64,000 nt of DNA, taken from Candidatus Villigracilis saccharophilus. Lineage in GTDB: Bacteria > Chloroflexota > Anaerolineae > Anaerolineales > Villigracilaceae. Where the stretch lies: NCBI GenBank assembly GCA_016709305.1, contig JADJNA010000010.1, positions 1 to 64,000 on the forward strand. The letters run 5' to 3'. The translations under genes were made by a program, and so were the position numbers. The notes under the pieces are model-generated. The model searched no databases. It had not been told where the DNA came from and saw only the letters and a program-made list of their open reading frames with translations. Position 1 is the stretch's first letter. Every line of letters begins with the position of its first letter. Shown piece after piece: positions 36,144 through 44,905 of the stretch.

Positions 36144-36896
36144 TTATCCCACCCGTTCGGCATCACGGCCATAAATATCTTTGAATTTATGATCATCAAT
36201 TTCACTCGGCAAACCTTCAAAAACCAGTTGTCCTTCATTAAGCGCAATGACGCGGTCTGCGTACCGATGCACCAGATCGAGGAAATGCAGACTGCACAAA
36301 ACGGTCACACCGTCTGTTTTGTTGATCTCTTCGAGATGTTTCATGATACTGTGCGCGAGGACCGGGTCAAGGCTGGCAACGGGTTCATCGGCGAGGATCA
36401 TCTTCGGGTCCTGCATGAGGGCGCGCGCGATACCCACACGCTGCTGTTGTCCGCCGCTTAATTCATCCGCGCGTTGATCTGCTTTATCAGCGATGCCGAC
36501 ACGCTCGAGTTGTTTGATGGCTTTTGCGATATCCTCTTTGGGAAAACGGTTAAGTAAACTCCACGCGGGGTTGACATAACCAAGCCGCCCTGCCAGCACA
36601 TTGGTGATGACCTTCGAGCGGTGTACCAAATTAAAATGTTGAAAGACCATGCCGATCTTGCGTCGGATGCGGCGCATTTCTTCGGGAGACGCTGCGGTGA
36701 TGTCTTCACCGTCCCATAAGATCTGACCTTCCGTGGGATCTATCAATCGATTGATACAGCGCAGTAATGTGGATTTGCCTGATCCGCTCAAACCGATCAC
36801 GGCCAGGAACTGTCCATCCGGTACTTCAAAGGAAACATTATTCAGCGCTTTGACTTTCCCGTCATAGATCTTGGTTAAATTCTTTACCTGAAGCAT
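36144..36896 (-). CDS. phnC: Phosphonate-type ABC transporter ATP-binding protein
   Basis: 250 aa ABC ATPase of the PhnC family. Walker A GLSGSGKSTLL, Q-loop GMVFQHFNLV, signature ELSGGQQQRVGIARAL, Walker B MILADEPVASLD and H-loop CSLHFLDL. PhnC-specific features include IYDGKVKALNNVSFEVPDG and RLGYVNPAWSLLNRFP. It drives uptake with PhnE, which starts 3 nt downstream, and PhnD, encoded upstream beyond a terminator. No phn C-P lyase or phosphite dehydrogenase genes are in the window, so the transported form of phosphorus is undetermined. Confidence 0.94.
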   Translation of the reverse strand: MLQVKNLTKIYDGKVKALNNVSFEVPDGQFLAVIGLSGSGKSTLLRCINRLIDPTEGQILWDGEDITAASPEEMRRIRRKIGMVFQHFNLVHRSKVITNVLAGRLGYVNPAWSLLNRFPKEDIAKAIKQLERVGIADKADQRADELSGGQQQRVGIARALMQDPKMILADEPVASLDPVLAHSIMKHLEEINKTDGVTVLCSLHFLDLVHRYADRVIALNEGQLVFEGLPSEIDDHKFKDIYGRDAERVG

Positions 36897-36970
36897 TGTA
36901 GTTTCTCGCGATCTTTTTAATAGATGGTATATAAAGTGCCTGCCGCCCGATTATAAGATATAAGGTGAAT

Positions 36971-37008
36971 AAAAAACGGGCGGAGAGAAAACTCTCCGCC
37001 CGTTTTTT
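36971..37008. terminator. Terminator between phnD and phnC
   Basis: AAAAAACGGGCGGAGAG-AAAA-CTCTCCGCCCGTTTTTT, a perfect 17-bp stem including its A/T tails. On the minus strand it follows phnD and precedes phnC, so it should reduce transcription of the membrane components relative to the binding protein. Confidence 0.9.
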
Positions 37009-37023
37009 ATTGCGGGTACAAAA

Positions 37024-38160
37024 CTATTTGGGAGCCTCGTAACCTGTTGCGGCGACCATGGCGCGAACCATGTCGTACTCCGCATCGGTGGCAGGGGCAA
37101 TACCAGACCAGCCGTAGAAATCAGCGCTGCCGATGGAGGAACCCCAGGCTTCGCTCTCAGCGAAGGCAACGAGGGCCGCTTCGATCTGGGCGCGGACATC
37201 AGCCGGGAACTCAGGTCCAAATGAAAGTGTGTCATTCGGGATGGCCTGAGAGATGGCGAGGATGCGAACTTTCTGCATCACGTCCGGAGCTTCCGTGCGG
37301 ATGTTGGCGCGGGCATCGAGAACACGCCAGCCGTCGCAGAAGAGTTTCTTGCCTTCTGCATCAGGAGCGCAGTTCGGGATCGCTTCGGCGGGGATTTCGT
37401 ACATGTCATCGGTGACTTTACCGGCGACATAATCATCGTAGCTAAAGACTGGTTTGCCGTCGGGGTTCAAAGGAACACTATAGAAGACGGTGCCGAAATC
37501 AACTTCGCCATTATATACAGCGGTGACCGTCTGGTTATGACCGCCGGTTTGTTTTTGTTCACCGGGAGTGATGCCGGCCGCAGCAAATTCAACGGCAGGG
37601 ACCATGTAACCAGAGGTTGAACCCTGGTCGCCATACCCCCAGGTTGCGCCTTCCAGGTCAGCGAGGGTCTGGAATTTGCTATCGCGGGCGACAATGTACT
37701 CAGCCCAGTAAACAGGATAGCCGAAGCGGACAGCTTTGAAAGCGACATCCACACCGCACAACTGGCTGGCGAGAGCGTAGCCCAAGCCGGGAATGAAAGC
37801 CATCGTATCGGCAGGGGAAGCGCACATTTCTTCAATGGTCGCGGCGTATGAGGTCGGGACTGTGACTTCGAAGGTTAAGCCAGTGGCTTCGTTCAAAGCG
37901 GCGGCCATTACTTCACCACCGGTTACGATGATGTTCGCATCCACAGAGGGAACAAACAACACTTTGATCGGGTGATCAGCTGAACCGATCGCGGGAGCGG
38001 GAGGCTCAGTGGCGGTCGGAACCTCAGTGGGTGCCTCGGTGGCAACAACAGGGGCTTCAGTAACAACAGGAGCCTCGGTGGCAGCCGGGGCGCAGGCCGA
38101 CAGCATCATCGAAGCAGCAATGATGAGGGTCAGCAGGACGAAAACGAGACGTTTATTCAT
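37024..38160 (-). CDS. phnD: Phosphate/phosphonate ABC transporter substrate-binding lipoprotein
   Basis: 378 aa. Signal peptide with lipobox MLSAC (lipidated Cys at about 23), then a Thr/Pro/Glu-rich spacer of about 30 residues, then a PhnD-type periplasmic binding fold: IKVLFVPSVDANIIVTGGEVMA, FEVTVPTSYAATIEEMCA, ADLEGATWGYGDQGSTSGYMVP (the S-T-S-G phosphonate-binding loop) and GGHNQTVTAVYNGEVDFG. It captures phosphonate, phosphite or phosphate outside the membrane. A consensus promoter lies at 38218-38246, AGGAGAAG precedes the ATG, and a terminator follows the gene. Confidence 0.92.
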   Translation of the reverse strand: MNKRLVFVLLTLIIAASMMLSACAPAATEAPVVTEAPVVATEAPTEVPTATEPPAPAIGSADHPIKVLFVPSVDANIIVTGGEVMAAALNEATGLTFEVTVPTSYAATIEEMCASPADTMAFIPGLGYALASQLCGVDVAFKAVRFGYPVYWAEYIVARDSKFQTLADLEGATWGYGDQGSTSGYMVPAVEFAAAGITPGEQKQTGGHNQTVTAVYNGEVDFGTVFYSVPLNPDGKPVFSYDDYVAGKVTDDMYEIPAEAIPNCAPDAEGKKLFCDGWRVLDARANIRTEAPDVMQKVRILAISQAIPNDTLSFGPEFPADVRAQIEAALVAFAESEAWGSSIGSADFYGWSGIAPATDAEYDMVRAMVAATGYEAPK

Positions 38161-38217
38161 ATCTTCTCCTCTTAAGAGATATAGGTTTATGGGGCATAAG
38201 TCGCCCCTGACTTAAAG

Positions 38218-38246
38218 ATAATAGCCTAAAACACAGGTATGAACAA
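38218..38246 (-). promoter_or_regulatory. Sigma-70-type promoter of phnD
   Basis: On the minus strand TTGTTC (38241-38246), 17-bp spacer, TATTAT (38218-38223). The leader contains a GGGGC/GCCCC hairpin; no Pho box was recognised. Confidence 0.65.
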
Positions 38247-38327
38247 GTACGCTTGTCTTAAAAAAATGTTATGTTTTTCACTATCAGGGTTTACTGATTT
38301 TAGGATTTGTTAAATTACTTACAAAAA

Positions 38328-38357
38328 AAGACATCCCCTATTTGAGTGGGATGTCTT
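38328..38357 (-). terminator. Intrinsic terminator of the lipid kinase gene
   Basis: AAGACATCCC / GGGATGTCTT, 10-bp stem, followed by a T run on the minus strand (seven A on the plus strand at 38323-38329). Confidence 0.85.
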
Positions 38358-38371
38358 GAAATTATTTTCCG

Positions 38372-39295
38372 TTATCCTTTTACCACTTTCAATGCCTGCG
38401 GCAAAATCTCAAAACCCGCCTTACGCAAATCGCTGCCAAAACTCGTAAAGATCTCGCCGTCCGCGTGGATATAAAGCGGAAGATCAGATGTGATCGAAAA
38501 TGTTTTAAATTCACCCATGCGGATCTGTTTAAAGCGCATGTGTGTGCCTTTCATGAATTCCGGCACCAGGCGAAACATCATGCCGCGCGAGACTTTGTTG
38601 ACGGTCAGGAATTCCATTTTGCCGTCATTATTTTTTGAGTCAGGCGAGAGCATGAAACCGCCGCCTTCACGCGGGCCATTGCAAAGGGTAAGCATGATGA
38701 CGTTCTGCTCCCATTTCTCAGCTTCTGTTTCGATCCGCATTCTGGCGGGATTGTGATTCAAGATGATGGTTTGAATGACCGCGGTAAGGTACATAAGAAA
38801 CCCTTTGACGATGGGCAACTTATGTGAACGAATGGTAACAACCGCGTCGAAGCCGATCCCGAGGGTGTTATCAAAATATTCCCTGCGCCCATGCTCATCA
38901 GTCATTAATCCAATATCCACAGGTTGAATATCCCCCCCATGAAGAGCATGCGCAAGGGCATGAGCAGGTCTTTGTGTGAGACCGATTGAATAGGCAAAAT
39001 CATTCCCAGAGCCGATCGGCACAATTCCCATAACCGGCCGCTTCTCTTCAGGGACTTGCATGAGGCCATTCACCACCTCATGGACAGTCCCATCGCCCCC
39101 CATGGCAATGACCATATCGCAGCCTTCTTCCGCGGCTTGTTTCGCGAGTTCAATCGCGTGCGTCGGGTATACCGTCCCGCTCCAGGAGAGTTCGCCTTTG
39201 AATTCCTGCGCAATGGGACGCAGATCATTGGCTGTCTTCCAGGCGCGTCCCATATCTGCCATGGGATTAAGAATGAGTTTTACTTTACGGGGCAT
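38372..39295 (-). CDS. Diacylglycerol/sphingosine kinase family lipid kinase (YegS/DgkB-like)
   Basis: 307 aa. The DAGK catalytic domain has LILNPMADMGRAW at the N-terminus, the nucleotide-binding VIAMGGDGTVHEVVNGL and GIVPIGSGNDFAYSIGL; the C-terminal beta sandwich includes TLCNGPREGGGFMLSPD. Such enzymes phosphorylate diacylglycerol or other lipids using ATP at the membrane face. An AGGAG precedes the start and a terminator follows. The exact lipid substrate is not predictable. Confidence 0.9.
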   Translation of the reverse strand: MPRKVKLILNPMADMGRAWKTANDLRPIAQEFKGELSWSGTVYPTHAIELAKQAAEEGCDMVIAMGGDGTVHEVVNGLMQVPEEKRPVMGIVPIGSGNDFAYSIGLTQRPAHALAHALHGGDIQPVDIGLMTDEHGRREYFDNTLGIGFDAVVTIRSHKLPIVKGFLMYLTAVIQTIILNHNPARMRIETEAEKWEQNVIMLTLCNGPREGGGFMLSPDSKNNDGKMEFLTVNKVSRGMMFRLVPEFMKGTHMRFKQIRMGEFKTFSITSDLPLYIHADGEIFTSFGSDLRKAGFEILPQALKVVKG

Positions 39296-39380
39296 GGAAA
39301 TCTCCTAATGCTTGAATATCTATTTATAACCCCGTGGCGGGTATTTCGGTTTTCTTGCAAAAAAAAATCATGGACACAAT

Positions 39381-39410
39381 AAAAAAAACGCGCCTTAAAA
39401 AATCAGGCGC
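39381..39410 (-). terminator. Intrinsic terminator of the GAF-GGDEF gene
   Basis: GCGCCT (39390-39395) pairs with AGGCGC (39405-39410); eight A on the plus strand give the T run for the minus-strand transcript. Confidence 0.75.
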
Positions 39411-39432
39411 ACGATATTCAAACAATCAGTCT

Positions 39433-40695
39433 TCATTCCTGGGGATTAAGCGAGATGGGGTTAAGGGGCGCAGTTACACCATTTGCAACCGTAAACAATC
39501 CACGGTTGTGTTTTTTGGATTGATATAAAGCCATGTCTGCCGCGCGTAAAAGATCACCCGCAGAACGTGAATGAAGCGGATACACTGCAATGCCGGCCGA
39601 AATACCCAGTTGGATCTTTTTTGTGCCCGGATAAGGGAAGTCATATGCCTTCATCAACTCAAGGATCTTGAGCGTCACTATCTCAGCCGCTTCCTGGCCC
39701 GCATCCCGTATCACCAGAGTTAATTCATCCCCGCCATATCGGGCGAGGAAATCCGTCGTGCGCATATTTTCAGCGAGGTAGTTGAACAACGAGTTAAGTA
39801 CTTCATCCCCAACGGCATGACCGTAGACATCGTTCACACCTTTGAACCCGTCAACATCCATCATCACGATCGAGAACATGGAATTCATCTTCTTTGCGTA
39901 GCGCATCTCTTCCTGCAAGCGTTCATCCAATGCGCGCCGATTCGGCAGACCGGTGACACTATCAGTATTTGCCAGGTCAGTCACCTGCTTATGCAGGCTC
40001 GCATTATAGACGGCCACAGCAGCCTGATCCGCAAGCAAACCGACCAGACGCAATTCCGCCTTTGAAAAGGCTCCCGCGATAGATCTGGAAAGGTTCATTA
40101 CCCCAACGATCGAATTCTTGAATTTGAGCGGGGAACCCACAATCGAACCGATCCAATCGTAAGGAAGGTTTTTGTACAGAGGATGGCTGTCAATTTCTTC
40201 AACAATGATCTGCCTGCCATACTTCACCACAGAATGCGTCAGTCCTTCGGGGCGAGGCGGTGCAAAGGGCTTATTCTTCACGCCTTGGACATTCAAGGAT
40301 GCCCCAAACTCCAGTTTCTCATGTGAGTATAAAAAGATATGTGCTGCTTCAGCTTTGTTCACCAGCCGCATGGCTTCAGTGACCACAGCATCCAACACGG
40401 TCTGTAAATCCAGGCTGGATGTCAAATTCAAGCTCAGGCTCTTAAGCGCGTCAAGTTCATCAGCCTGCTGTTTGACCAGGGTCAATAAAGCATGCTTGGA
40501 GATGATCTCCTGGGTAAAGGTCTTAATCTGGTTGTTAATTTCACGAGGGTATGGCGAAGATTCAGCTGCCTCCACCAAAACCTTGATCAATCTTAATATT
40601 GCTTTTTTTTCATCAACAGGTATGGTGCTGTCTTTCTCAATGATCTGCCACGCGTGCAGGAAAACACCCGCCTGTGTTTGGTTTTCAACTTTCAT
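39433..40695 (-). CDS. GAF-GGDEF protein, probable diguanylate cyclase
   Basis: 420 aa. An N-terminal helical region (residues 1-95) leads through a coiled segment to a GAF domain (LDAVVTEAMRLVNKAEAAHIFL, VGVMNLSRSIAG) and a GGDEF domain at the C-terminus (DSVTGLPNRRALDERL, MMDVDGFKGVNDVYGH, ARYGGDELTLVI). The active-site loop is GGDEL rather than GGDEF, so activity as a c-di-GMP synthase is likely but not certain. ATG 40695 is preferred over the ORF's longer form since AAAGG precedes it and the domain pattern begins soon after. Confidence 0.88.
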   Translation of the reverse strand: MKVENQTQAGVFLHAWQIIEKDSTIPVDEKKAILRLIKVLVEAAESSPYPREINNQIKTFTQEIISKHALLTLVKQQADELDALKSLSLNLTSSLDLQTVLDAVVTEAMRLVNKAEAAHIFLYSHEKLEFGASLNVQGVKNKPFAPPRPEGLTHSVVKYGRQIIVEEIDSHPLYKNLPYDWIGSIVGSPLKFKNSIVGVMNLSRSIAGAFSKAELRLVGLLADQAAVAVYNASLHKQVTDLANTDSVTGLPNRRALDERLQEEMRYAKKMNSMFSIVMMDVDGFKGVNDVYGHAVGDEVLNSLFNYLAENMRTTDFLARYGGDELTLVIRDAGQEAAEIVTLKILELMKAYDFPYPGTKKIQLGISAGIAVYPLHSRSAGDLLRAADMALYQSKKHNRGLFTVANGVTAPLNPISLNPQE

Positions 40696-40836
40696 ACTTA
40701 CCTTTTTATCATGCTTCCCATGGAAAGCACATTGACCGTTTGTACTATTTAGCACGTGCTTGTTTAAAAGAACAACTGTTTTTGACAAGATTATACTGTG
40801 TTAGAATGAAAAATATCATTTCAAAAAGAGGTTTAC

Positions 40837-41625
40837 GTGTCTGACTCACCCAAGCCTGCTCCAGCCACACCGCTGAATCCACGCCGACGGGGAATTATCA
40901 TTGGCGCTTCAGGCGGGATTGGCGCGGCGCTTTCCCGCAAACTTGCCCGCGAGGGATTCGCCCTTGCGCTGATAGACCGCAACAAAACCCCACTACAAAT
41001 CCTGTGTGATGAAATTAACCAAGCTGCAGGCGAACCGCGCGCGCTGATATATGAACACGACATCACAAAATACAGCACCATCCCATCCCTGTTGCAGCGC
41101 GTCATTGCGGATCTCGGCGGATTGGATACGCTGGTATATATCGCCGGCCTGATCTACTTCCCGAAAATGGATGAATACAATTTCGCCGAAGACCAAAAGA
41201 TGGTCGAGGTCAATCTGCTCGGCGCCATGGCATGGACCGGCGCGGTCGCGCCGCTCTTTCAGAACGCAAAAAGCGGACAGATCGTCGGCATCTCCTCTGT
41301 GGCCGGCGACCGCGGGCGAGTGGGCAACCCCGGGTACAACGCGTCCAAAGCCAGCTTCACCAATTATCTCGAAGCGCTGCGCAACCGCCTTAGCCGTCAC
41401 GGCGTCAGCGTACTTACGGTCAAGCCGGGCTTTGTAAAAACAGCTCCTACGCTTGAGAATGTAAAGAAGCTCATGTTCGCAGTCGAGCCCAATGTGGCAG
41501 CAGACCTGATCTGGGATGGAATGAAAAAACGCAGGCAAACCATTTACGTCTCAGGAATATGGAAGTTGATCATGCTGGTCATCCGCCATATTCCTTCATT
41601 CATCTTCCGCCGTCTTAGTTTTTAA
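40837..41625 (+). CDS. SDR-family oxidoreductase, DprE2-like
   Basis: 262 aa short-chain dehydrogenase with cofactor motif GASGGIGAALSRKLA, IAGLIYFP, Ser in GISSVAGDRG and catalytic PGYNASK. A hydrophobic C-terminal segment (GIWKLIMLVIRHIPSFIF) suggests membrane association. The gene precedes a DprE1-like FAD oxidase, the same pairing as mycobacterial dprE2-dprE1, whose products epimerise decaprenylphosphoryl ribose to arabinose. DprE2 is the NADH-dependent reductase of that pair. The start is GTG 40837 with AAAGAGG upstream. The assignment rests on gene pairing plus the hydrophobic tail. Confidence 0.75.
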   Translation: MSDSPKPAPATPLNPRRRGIIIGASGGIGAALSRKLAREGFALALIDRNKTPLQILCDEINQAAGEPRALIYEHDITKYSTIPSLLQRVIADLGGLDTLVYIAGLIYFPKMDEYNFAEDQKMVEVNLLGAMAWTGAVAPLFQNAKSGQIVGISSVAGDRGRVGNPGYNASKASFTNYLEALRNRLSRHGVSVLTVKPGFVKTAPTLENVKKLMFAVEPNVAADLIWDGMKKRRQTIYVSGIWKLIMLVIRHIPSFIFRRLSF

Positions 41626-41628
41626 ATC

Positions 41629-41652
41629 AATGCTTCGGGAAGTCGAAGCATT
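41629..41652. repeat. Inverted repeat between dprE2-like and dprE1-like genes
   Basis: AATGCTTC (41629-41636) and GAAGCATT (41645-41652) form an 8-bp stem just before the DprE1-like start; no T run. Confidence 0.4.
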
Positions 41653-41668
41653 TGCATGGTAAGCCACA

Positions 41669-43069
41669 ATGAATATTACAAAAAGCTTCACCCAATTGGA
41701 AAACTTTGGCCACTCGCACAGCGCGCCGGCCTATTTCATCAAGGTCAACATCCCGGAAGAGATCGCTGAAGTATTTGCCCACGCCCAAAAGACAGGATTG
41801 AAGATCACTGCACGCGGCGCGGGACGCAGTTATAACGACGCCGCCCTTTCCGGTGGCGGCATCGTGCTGGATATGCGCGGCATGAATGCCATCACCCGCT
41901 GGGATAAATCTACAGGACTGATCACCGCGCAGCCAGGCGTGACGCTCGAACAGGTCTGGCAAAAGGTGGAACCAGACGGCTGGTGGCCGCCCGTTGTTTC
42001 AGGTACGATGCGTACCACGCTGGGCGGATGCTTAAGTGCGAATATCCACGGCAAAAATAATTTCAAGATGGGCACCATCGGCGAACATGTGGTGGAATTC
42101 ACCGCCACCCTTCCGACCGGTGCTGAAGTGACCTGCTCACCCCAAAAAAACGCCGATCTTTTTTATTCACTGATCAGCGGATTGGGAATGCTAGGCATAT
42201 TCACCTCCATCACATTGCAGATGAAGCGCATCCACTCCGGATTGGTAACGGTGGACGCGTTACCAGTACATAACCTGCATGAGCACATCTCCGCCCTGCT
42301 CGACGGCGCTCCGCATAACGATTACATCGTTGGCTGGATGGATACGCTGAATGGCGGAAAAAATCTCGGGCGCGGCCAGATCCACGCGGCGCGTTACCTG
42401 CATGAAGGGGAAGACCCGGATCCACAGAAAACAATGAAACTGGAAAACCAGGTGCTGCCGCCGTACATATTCGGCCTGTTCCCCAAATCAATTTTGTACA
42501 TGTTCATGCGGCCTTTCGCCAACAACCTGGGCTGGTGGGGAGTTAACACCGCAAAGTATATTGCATCGCTCCGCACGCACACCTTCCGCCAGCCGCATGC
42601 GGCGTTCCATTTTCTGTTGGATTATGTTCCCAACTGGGAGCTATCCTATGGACGCGGCGGCTTGATCCAATATCAATCCTTCATCCCGAAGGAGACCGCT
42701 GAATCCGCATGGAGCGAAATGCTCAAGCTCTCGTTCAAAAGCCGCCTGCCTTCCTACCTTGGCGTGACCAAACGCCACCGCCCGGATAAGTTCCTGCTAA
42801 CCCACGCCGTGGACGGATTCTCGCTGGCAATGGACTTCAAGGTGACCGACCGCAATCGCGTCCGGTTAAGTGCCATGCTGCAGGAGTTCGACAAGATCGT
42901 TCTGCAAGCCGGTGGGCGATTCTATTTTGCCAAAAATAGCGAAACCACAGCCGATACTACGCTTGCCTTCTATGGAAAAGAAACCGTTGCAAAATTTATG
43001 AAACTGAAGAAGCGCTGCGATCCGCATGGATTATTGGAATCAGACCTCTCTAAAAGAATCTTTGGATAA
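41669..43069 (+). CDS. FAD-binding oxidase, DprE1-like
   Basis: 466 aa, PCMH-type FAD domain at residues 15-190: KITARGAGRSYNDAALSG (pyrophosphate loop), TAQPGVTLEQVW, GGCLSANIHGKNNFKMGT, and ARX-type C-terminal oxidase domain with FLLDYVPNWELSYG and KRHRPDKFLLTHAVDGFS. GG...N.HGKN is the DprE1 signature. In mycobacteria DprE1 oxidises decaprenylphosphoryl-beta-D-ribose to the 2-keto form. With the upstream SDR and the UbiA protein at 60791, a polyprenylphosphoryl pentose donor pathway is plausible. Specificity is inferred. Confidence 0.82.
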   Translation: MNITKSFTQLENFGHSHSAPAYFIKVNIPEEIAEVFAHAQKTGLKITARGAGRSYNDAALSGGGIVLDMRGMNAITRWDKSTGLITAQPGVTLEQVWQKVEPDGWWPPVVSGTMRTTLGGCLSANIHGKNNFKMGTIGEHVVEFTATLPTGAEVTCSPQKNADLFYSLISGLGMLGIFTSITLQMKRIHSGLVTVDALPVHNLHEHISALLDGAPHNDYIVGWMDTLNGGKNLGRGQIHAARYLHEGEDPDPQKTMKLENQVLPPYIFGLFPKSILYMFMRPFANNLGWWGVNTAKYIASLRTHTFRQPHAAFHFLLDYVPNWELSYGRGGLIQYQSFIPKETAESAWSEMLKLSFKSRLPSYLGVTKRHRPDKFLLTHAVDGFSLAMDFKVTDRNRVRLSAMLQEFDKIVLQAGGRFYFAKNSETTADTTLAFYGKETVAKFMKLKKRCDPHGLLESDLSKRIFG

Positions 43070-43109
43070 AAAGACAGGGGCGGGAACCCATCCCTGTGAG
43101 ATTAATGAT

Positions 43110-43835
43110 ATGCAACTTGACATTATTGATCTGGGTCTTATTGAGTACGGAACCGCATGGAAATTGCAGGATACATATACTGCGGAGATCGCTGAAGGAA
43201 AACGCCCGCCAACCCTGCTCTTGCTTGAACACCCCCATGTGTACACATTTGGAAGAAAAGGCCGTGCTGCTAACCTGCTTTGGAGCGAAGAGCAGCTAAG
43301 GCAAAAAGGCATCACCACACACTGGGTGGATCGCGGGGGGGATGTGACCTATCACGGTCCAGGTCAGCTGGTGGGCTATCCGTTGATTCCGCTTGGCAAG
43401 ATCAACAATGACAACAAAATTCCTGAGGTCGATTACGTGGGCTATATCCGCAGGTTGGAGGAGGCCCTCATTCGGGCGCTGACACATTTCGGGATCGGCG
43501 CAGGTCAGCGGTCAGGCATGAGCGGAGTCTGGGTACAGGCGGATGTCTATTCGCGCTGTCCACGCTGCGGACCTGAGGAAAAACAAAAGCCCGCCAAGAT
43601 CGCCGCCATCGGCGTCAAAGTGGATGCGCGCGGAATCACCCGTCACGGCTTCGCCTTGAATGTGAATCCAAACATGGAATATTGGGAAGGTATTATCCCC
43701 TGCGGACTAAATGAACCCGTTGTTTCATTGGCAGACCTGCTTTATCCCCCGCCATTGATGGCGCATGTTAAAGAGAAGGTCAGCGCTGCATTCCGTGAAG
43801 TATTTCTGGGAAATAAAATAATTTCACCGAATTAA
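43110..43835 (+). CDS. lipB: Octanoyl-[acyl carrier protein]:protein N-octanoyltransferase
   Basis: 241 aa. LipB transfers octanoate from ACP to lipoyl domains. The family segments are PTLLLLEHPHVYTFGRKG, DRGGDVTYHGPGQLVGYPL, KIAAIGVKVDARGITRHGFALNVN (catalytic Lys in AKIAAIG) and IIPCGL (acyl-Cys). A 20-residue insertion with a CPRC motif sits just before the catalytic Lys segment and is not in most LipB proteins. The start is ATG 43110; the frame opens further upstream at 43026 inside the oxidase gene, but family alignment begins at MQLDIIDLGL. Confidence 0.93.
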   Translation: MQLDIIDLGLIEYGTAWKLQDTYTAEIAEGKRPPTLLLLEHPHVYTFGRKGRAANLLWSEEQLRQKGITTHWVDRGGDVTYHGPGQLVGYPLIPLGKINNDNKIPEVDYVGYIRRLEEALIRALTHFGIGAGQRSGMSGVWVQADVYSRCPRCGPEEKQKPAKIAAIGVKVDARGITRHGFALNVNPNMEYWEGIIPCGLNEPVVSLADLLYPPPLMAHVKEKVSAAFREVFLGNKIISPN

Positions 43836-43841
43836 GAAAAT

Positions 43842-43867
43842 TCGCAGAATCTCTTCTGCGAGTTTTT
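43842..43867. terminator. Intrinsic terminator after lipB
   Basis: TCGCAGAA / TTCTGCGA (43842-43849 with 43854-43861) then TTTTT; it abuts the 3' end of the convergent GGDEF gene. Confidence 0.8.
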
Positions 43868-44831
43868 ATTCGTCCACCACCCAGCGATTACGTCCTGCCC
43901 TTTTCGCTTCATACATGGCGTTATCCGAACGGTTCAGCAGGGTATCCCATGTATCAACCTCGTGACGAAACTGAGCGATCCCAATACTGACCGTCACATG
44001 AATACTGTGTTCCTGAACTTGCACCACAGCTTGACTGATCTGCCTGCATAAGCGGGAAGCTTGTTCCGCTGCCGCTTTTAGATCTGAATTAGGCAGAAGG
44101 ATCAGGAATTCCTCGCCGCCATAACGGCCGGCAATATCGGGTTGGCGGGTATGATCGCGTAATTGATAAGCGACCTGTCTCAAGACCTCATCTCCCACCA
44201 AATGTCCATAGGTATCATTGACACTTTTGAAATAATCGATATCCATGACTGAAATCGAAAGCGGGGAGTTATATCGAACAGCGCGGATCACTTCAGACTG
44301 AAGTTCCTTCACGATCATGCGCCGATTCAGCAAAAACGTAAGCGGATCGATTTGCGCCACTTCTCTGGCCTGGATCATGACCGATTCCATTTCGACCTGT
44401 TTATTGCGGGCGATCTTTTTTGCCGCTTCCCTCTCGAGACGAAACATTTTAACCTGCCTGTTCAAGCGCTCTATGAGCTTTTGAGTATCAGGCGTTGACG
44501 CAATTTTCTCGGCGGTAAATAGCAGATTCCCGTTTGACATCGGAATCAGGGCGCAATCAAAAAAAGATGGGGTGCCATTATTGGAGATGATCTCGGATGT
44601 CCAATGCTCTTGAGAGGCGGCGCTTAATTTGAAGTTGACCTGATGCCTGTCTTGCTGGAGGAAAATATCCTCCAGCTTATTGATCGGGGAGTTCGATTTT
44701 TTATAATCCCCAAAAGCATGGTTCCACGAAATCAAGGCGCCACTGCTGTCTACCAGTGTGATCATGACATGAATATTCTCAAATAATTCCCCAACTTTGT
44801 TTGGAGAGATCAATTGCTCCAACTTTTTCAT
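43866..44831 (-). CDS. PAS-GGDEF diguanylate cyclase
   Basis: 321 aa. An N-terminal PAS-like sensor (HVMITLVDSSGALISWNHAF) is followed by a coiled-coil (residues about 115-155) and a canonical GGDEF domain: DPLTFLLNRRMIVKEL, VMDIDYFKSVNDTYGH, GRYGGEEFLILLP. GGEEF and the Mg2+ Asp are intact, so c-di-GMP synthesis is expected. The RxxD inhibitory site is not evident. A TAAAAT box 6 nt before the ATG points to a leaderless transcript. Confidence 0.92.
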   Translation of the reverse strand: MKKLEQLISPNKVGELFENIHVMITLVDSSGALISWNHAFGDYKKSNSPINKLEDIFLQQDRHQVNFKLSAASQEHWTSEIISNNGTPSFFDCALIPMSNGNLLFTAEKIASTPDTQKLIERLNRQVKMFRLEREAAKKIARNKQVEMESVMIQAREVAQIDPLTFLLNRRMIVKELQSEVIRAVRYNSPLSISVMDIDYFKSVNDTYGHLVGDEVLRQVAYQLRDHTRQPDIAGRYGGEEFLILLPNSDLKAAAEQASRLCRQISQAVVQVQEHSIHVTVSIGIAQFRHEVDTWDTLLNRSDNAMYEAKRAGRNRWVVDE

Positions 44832-44837
44832 AACATC

Positions 44838-44843
44838 ATTTTA
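44838..44843 (-). promoter_or_regulatory. -10 box giving a leaderless start for the 44831 gene
   Basis: TAAAAT on the minus strand, then 6 nt, then ATG. Confidence 0.45.
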
Positions 44844-44905
44844 GCCTATTCATTGAATATTTCCGTCCACCTTTCAATTCTAAAAACTGGCCATTGGCCG
44901 CGCCT

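Noticed and set aside
40782..40807. TTGACA...TAGAAT promoter before the DprE2-like gene
   Set aside because: Both hexamers are good but the spacer is only 14 bp, which is too short for sigma-70; another pairing was not found.
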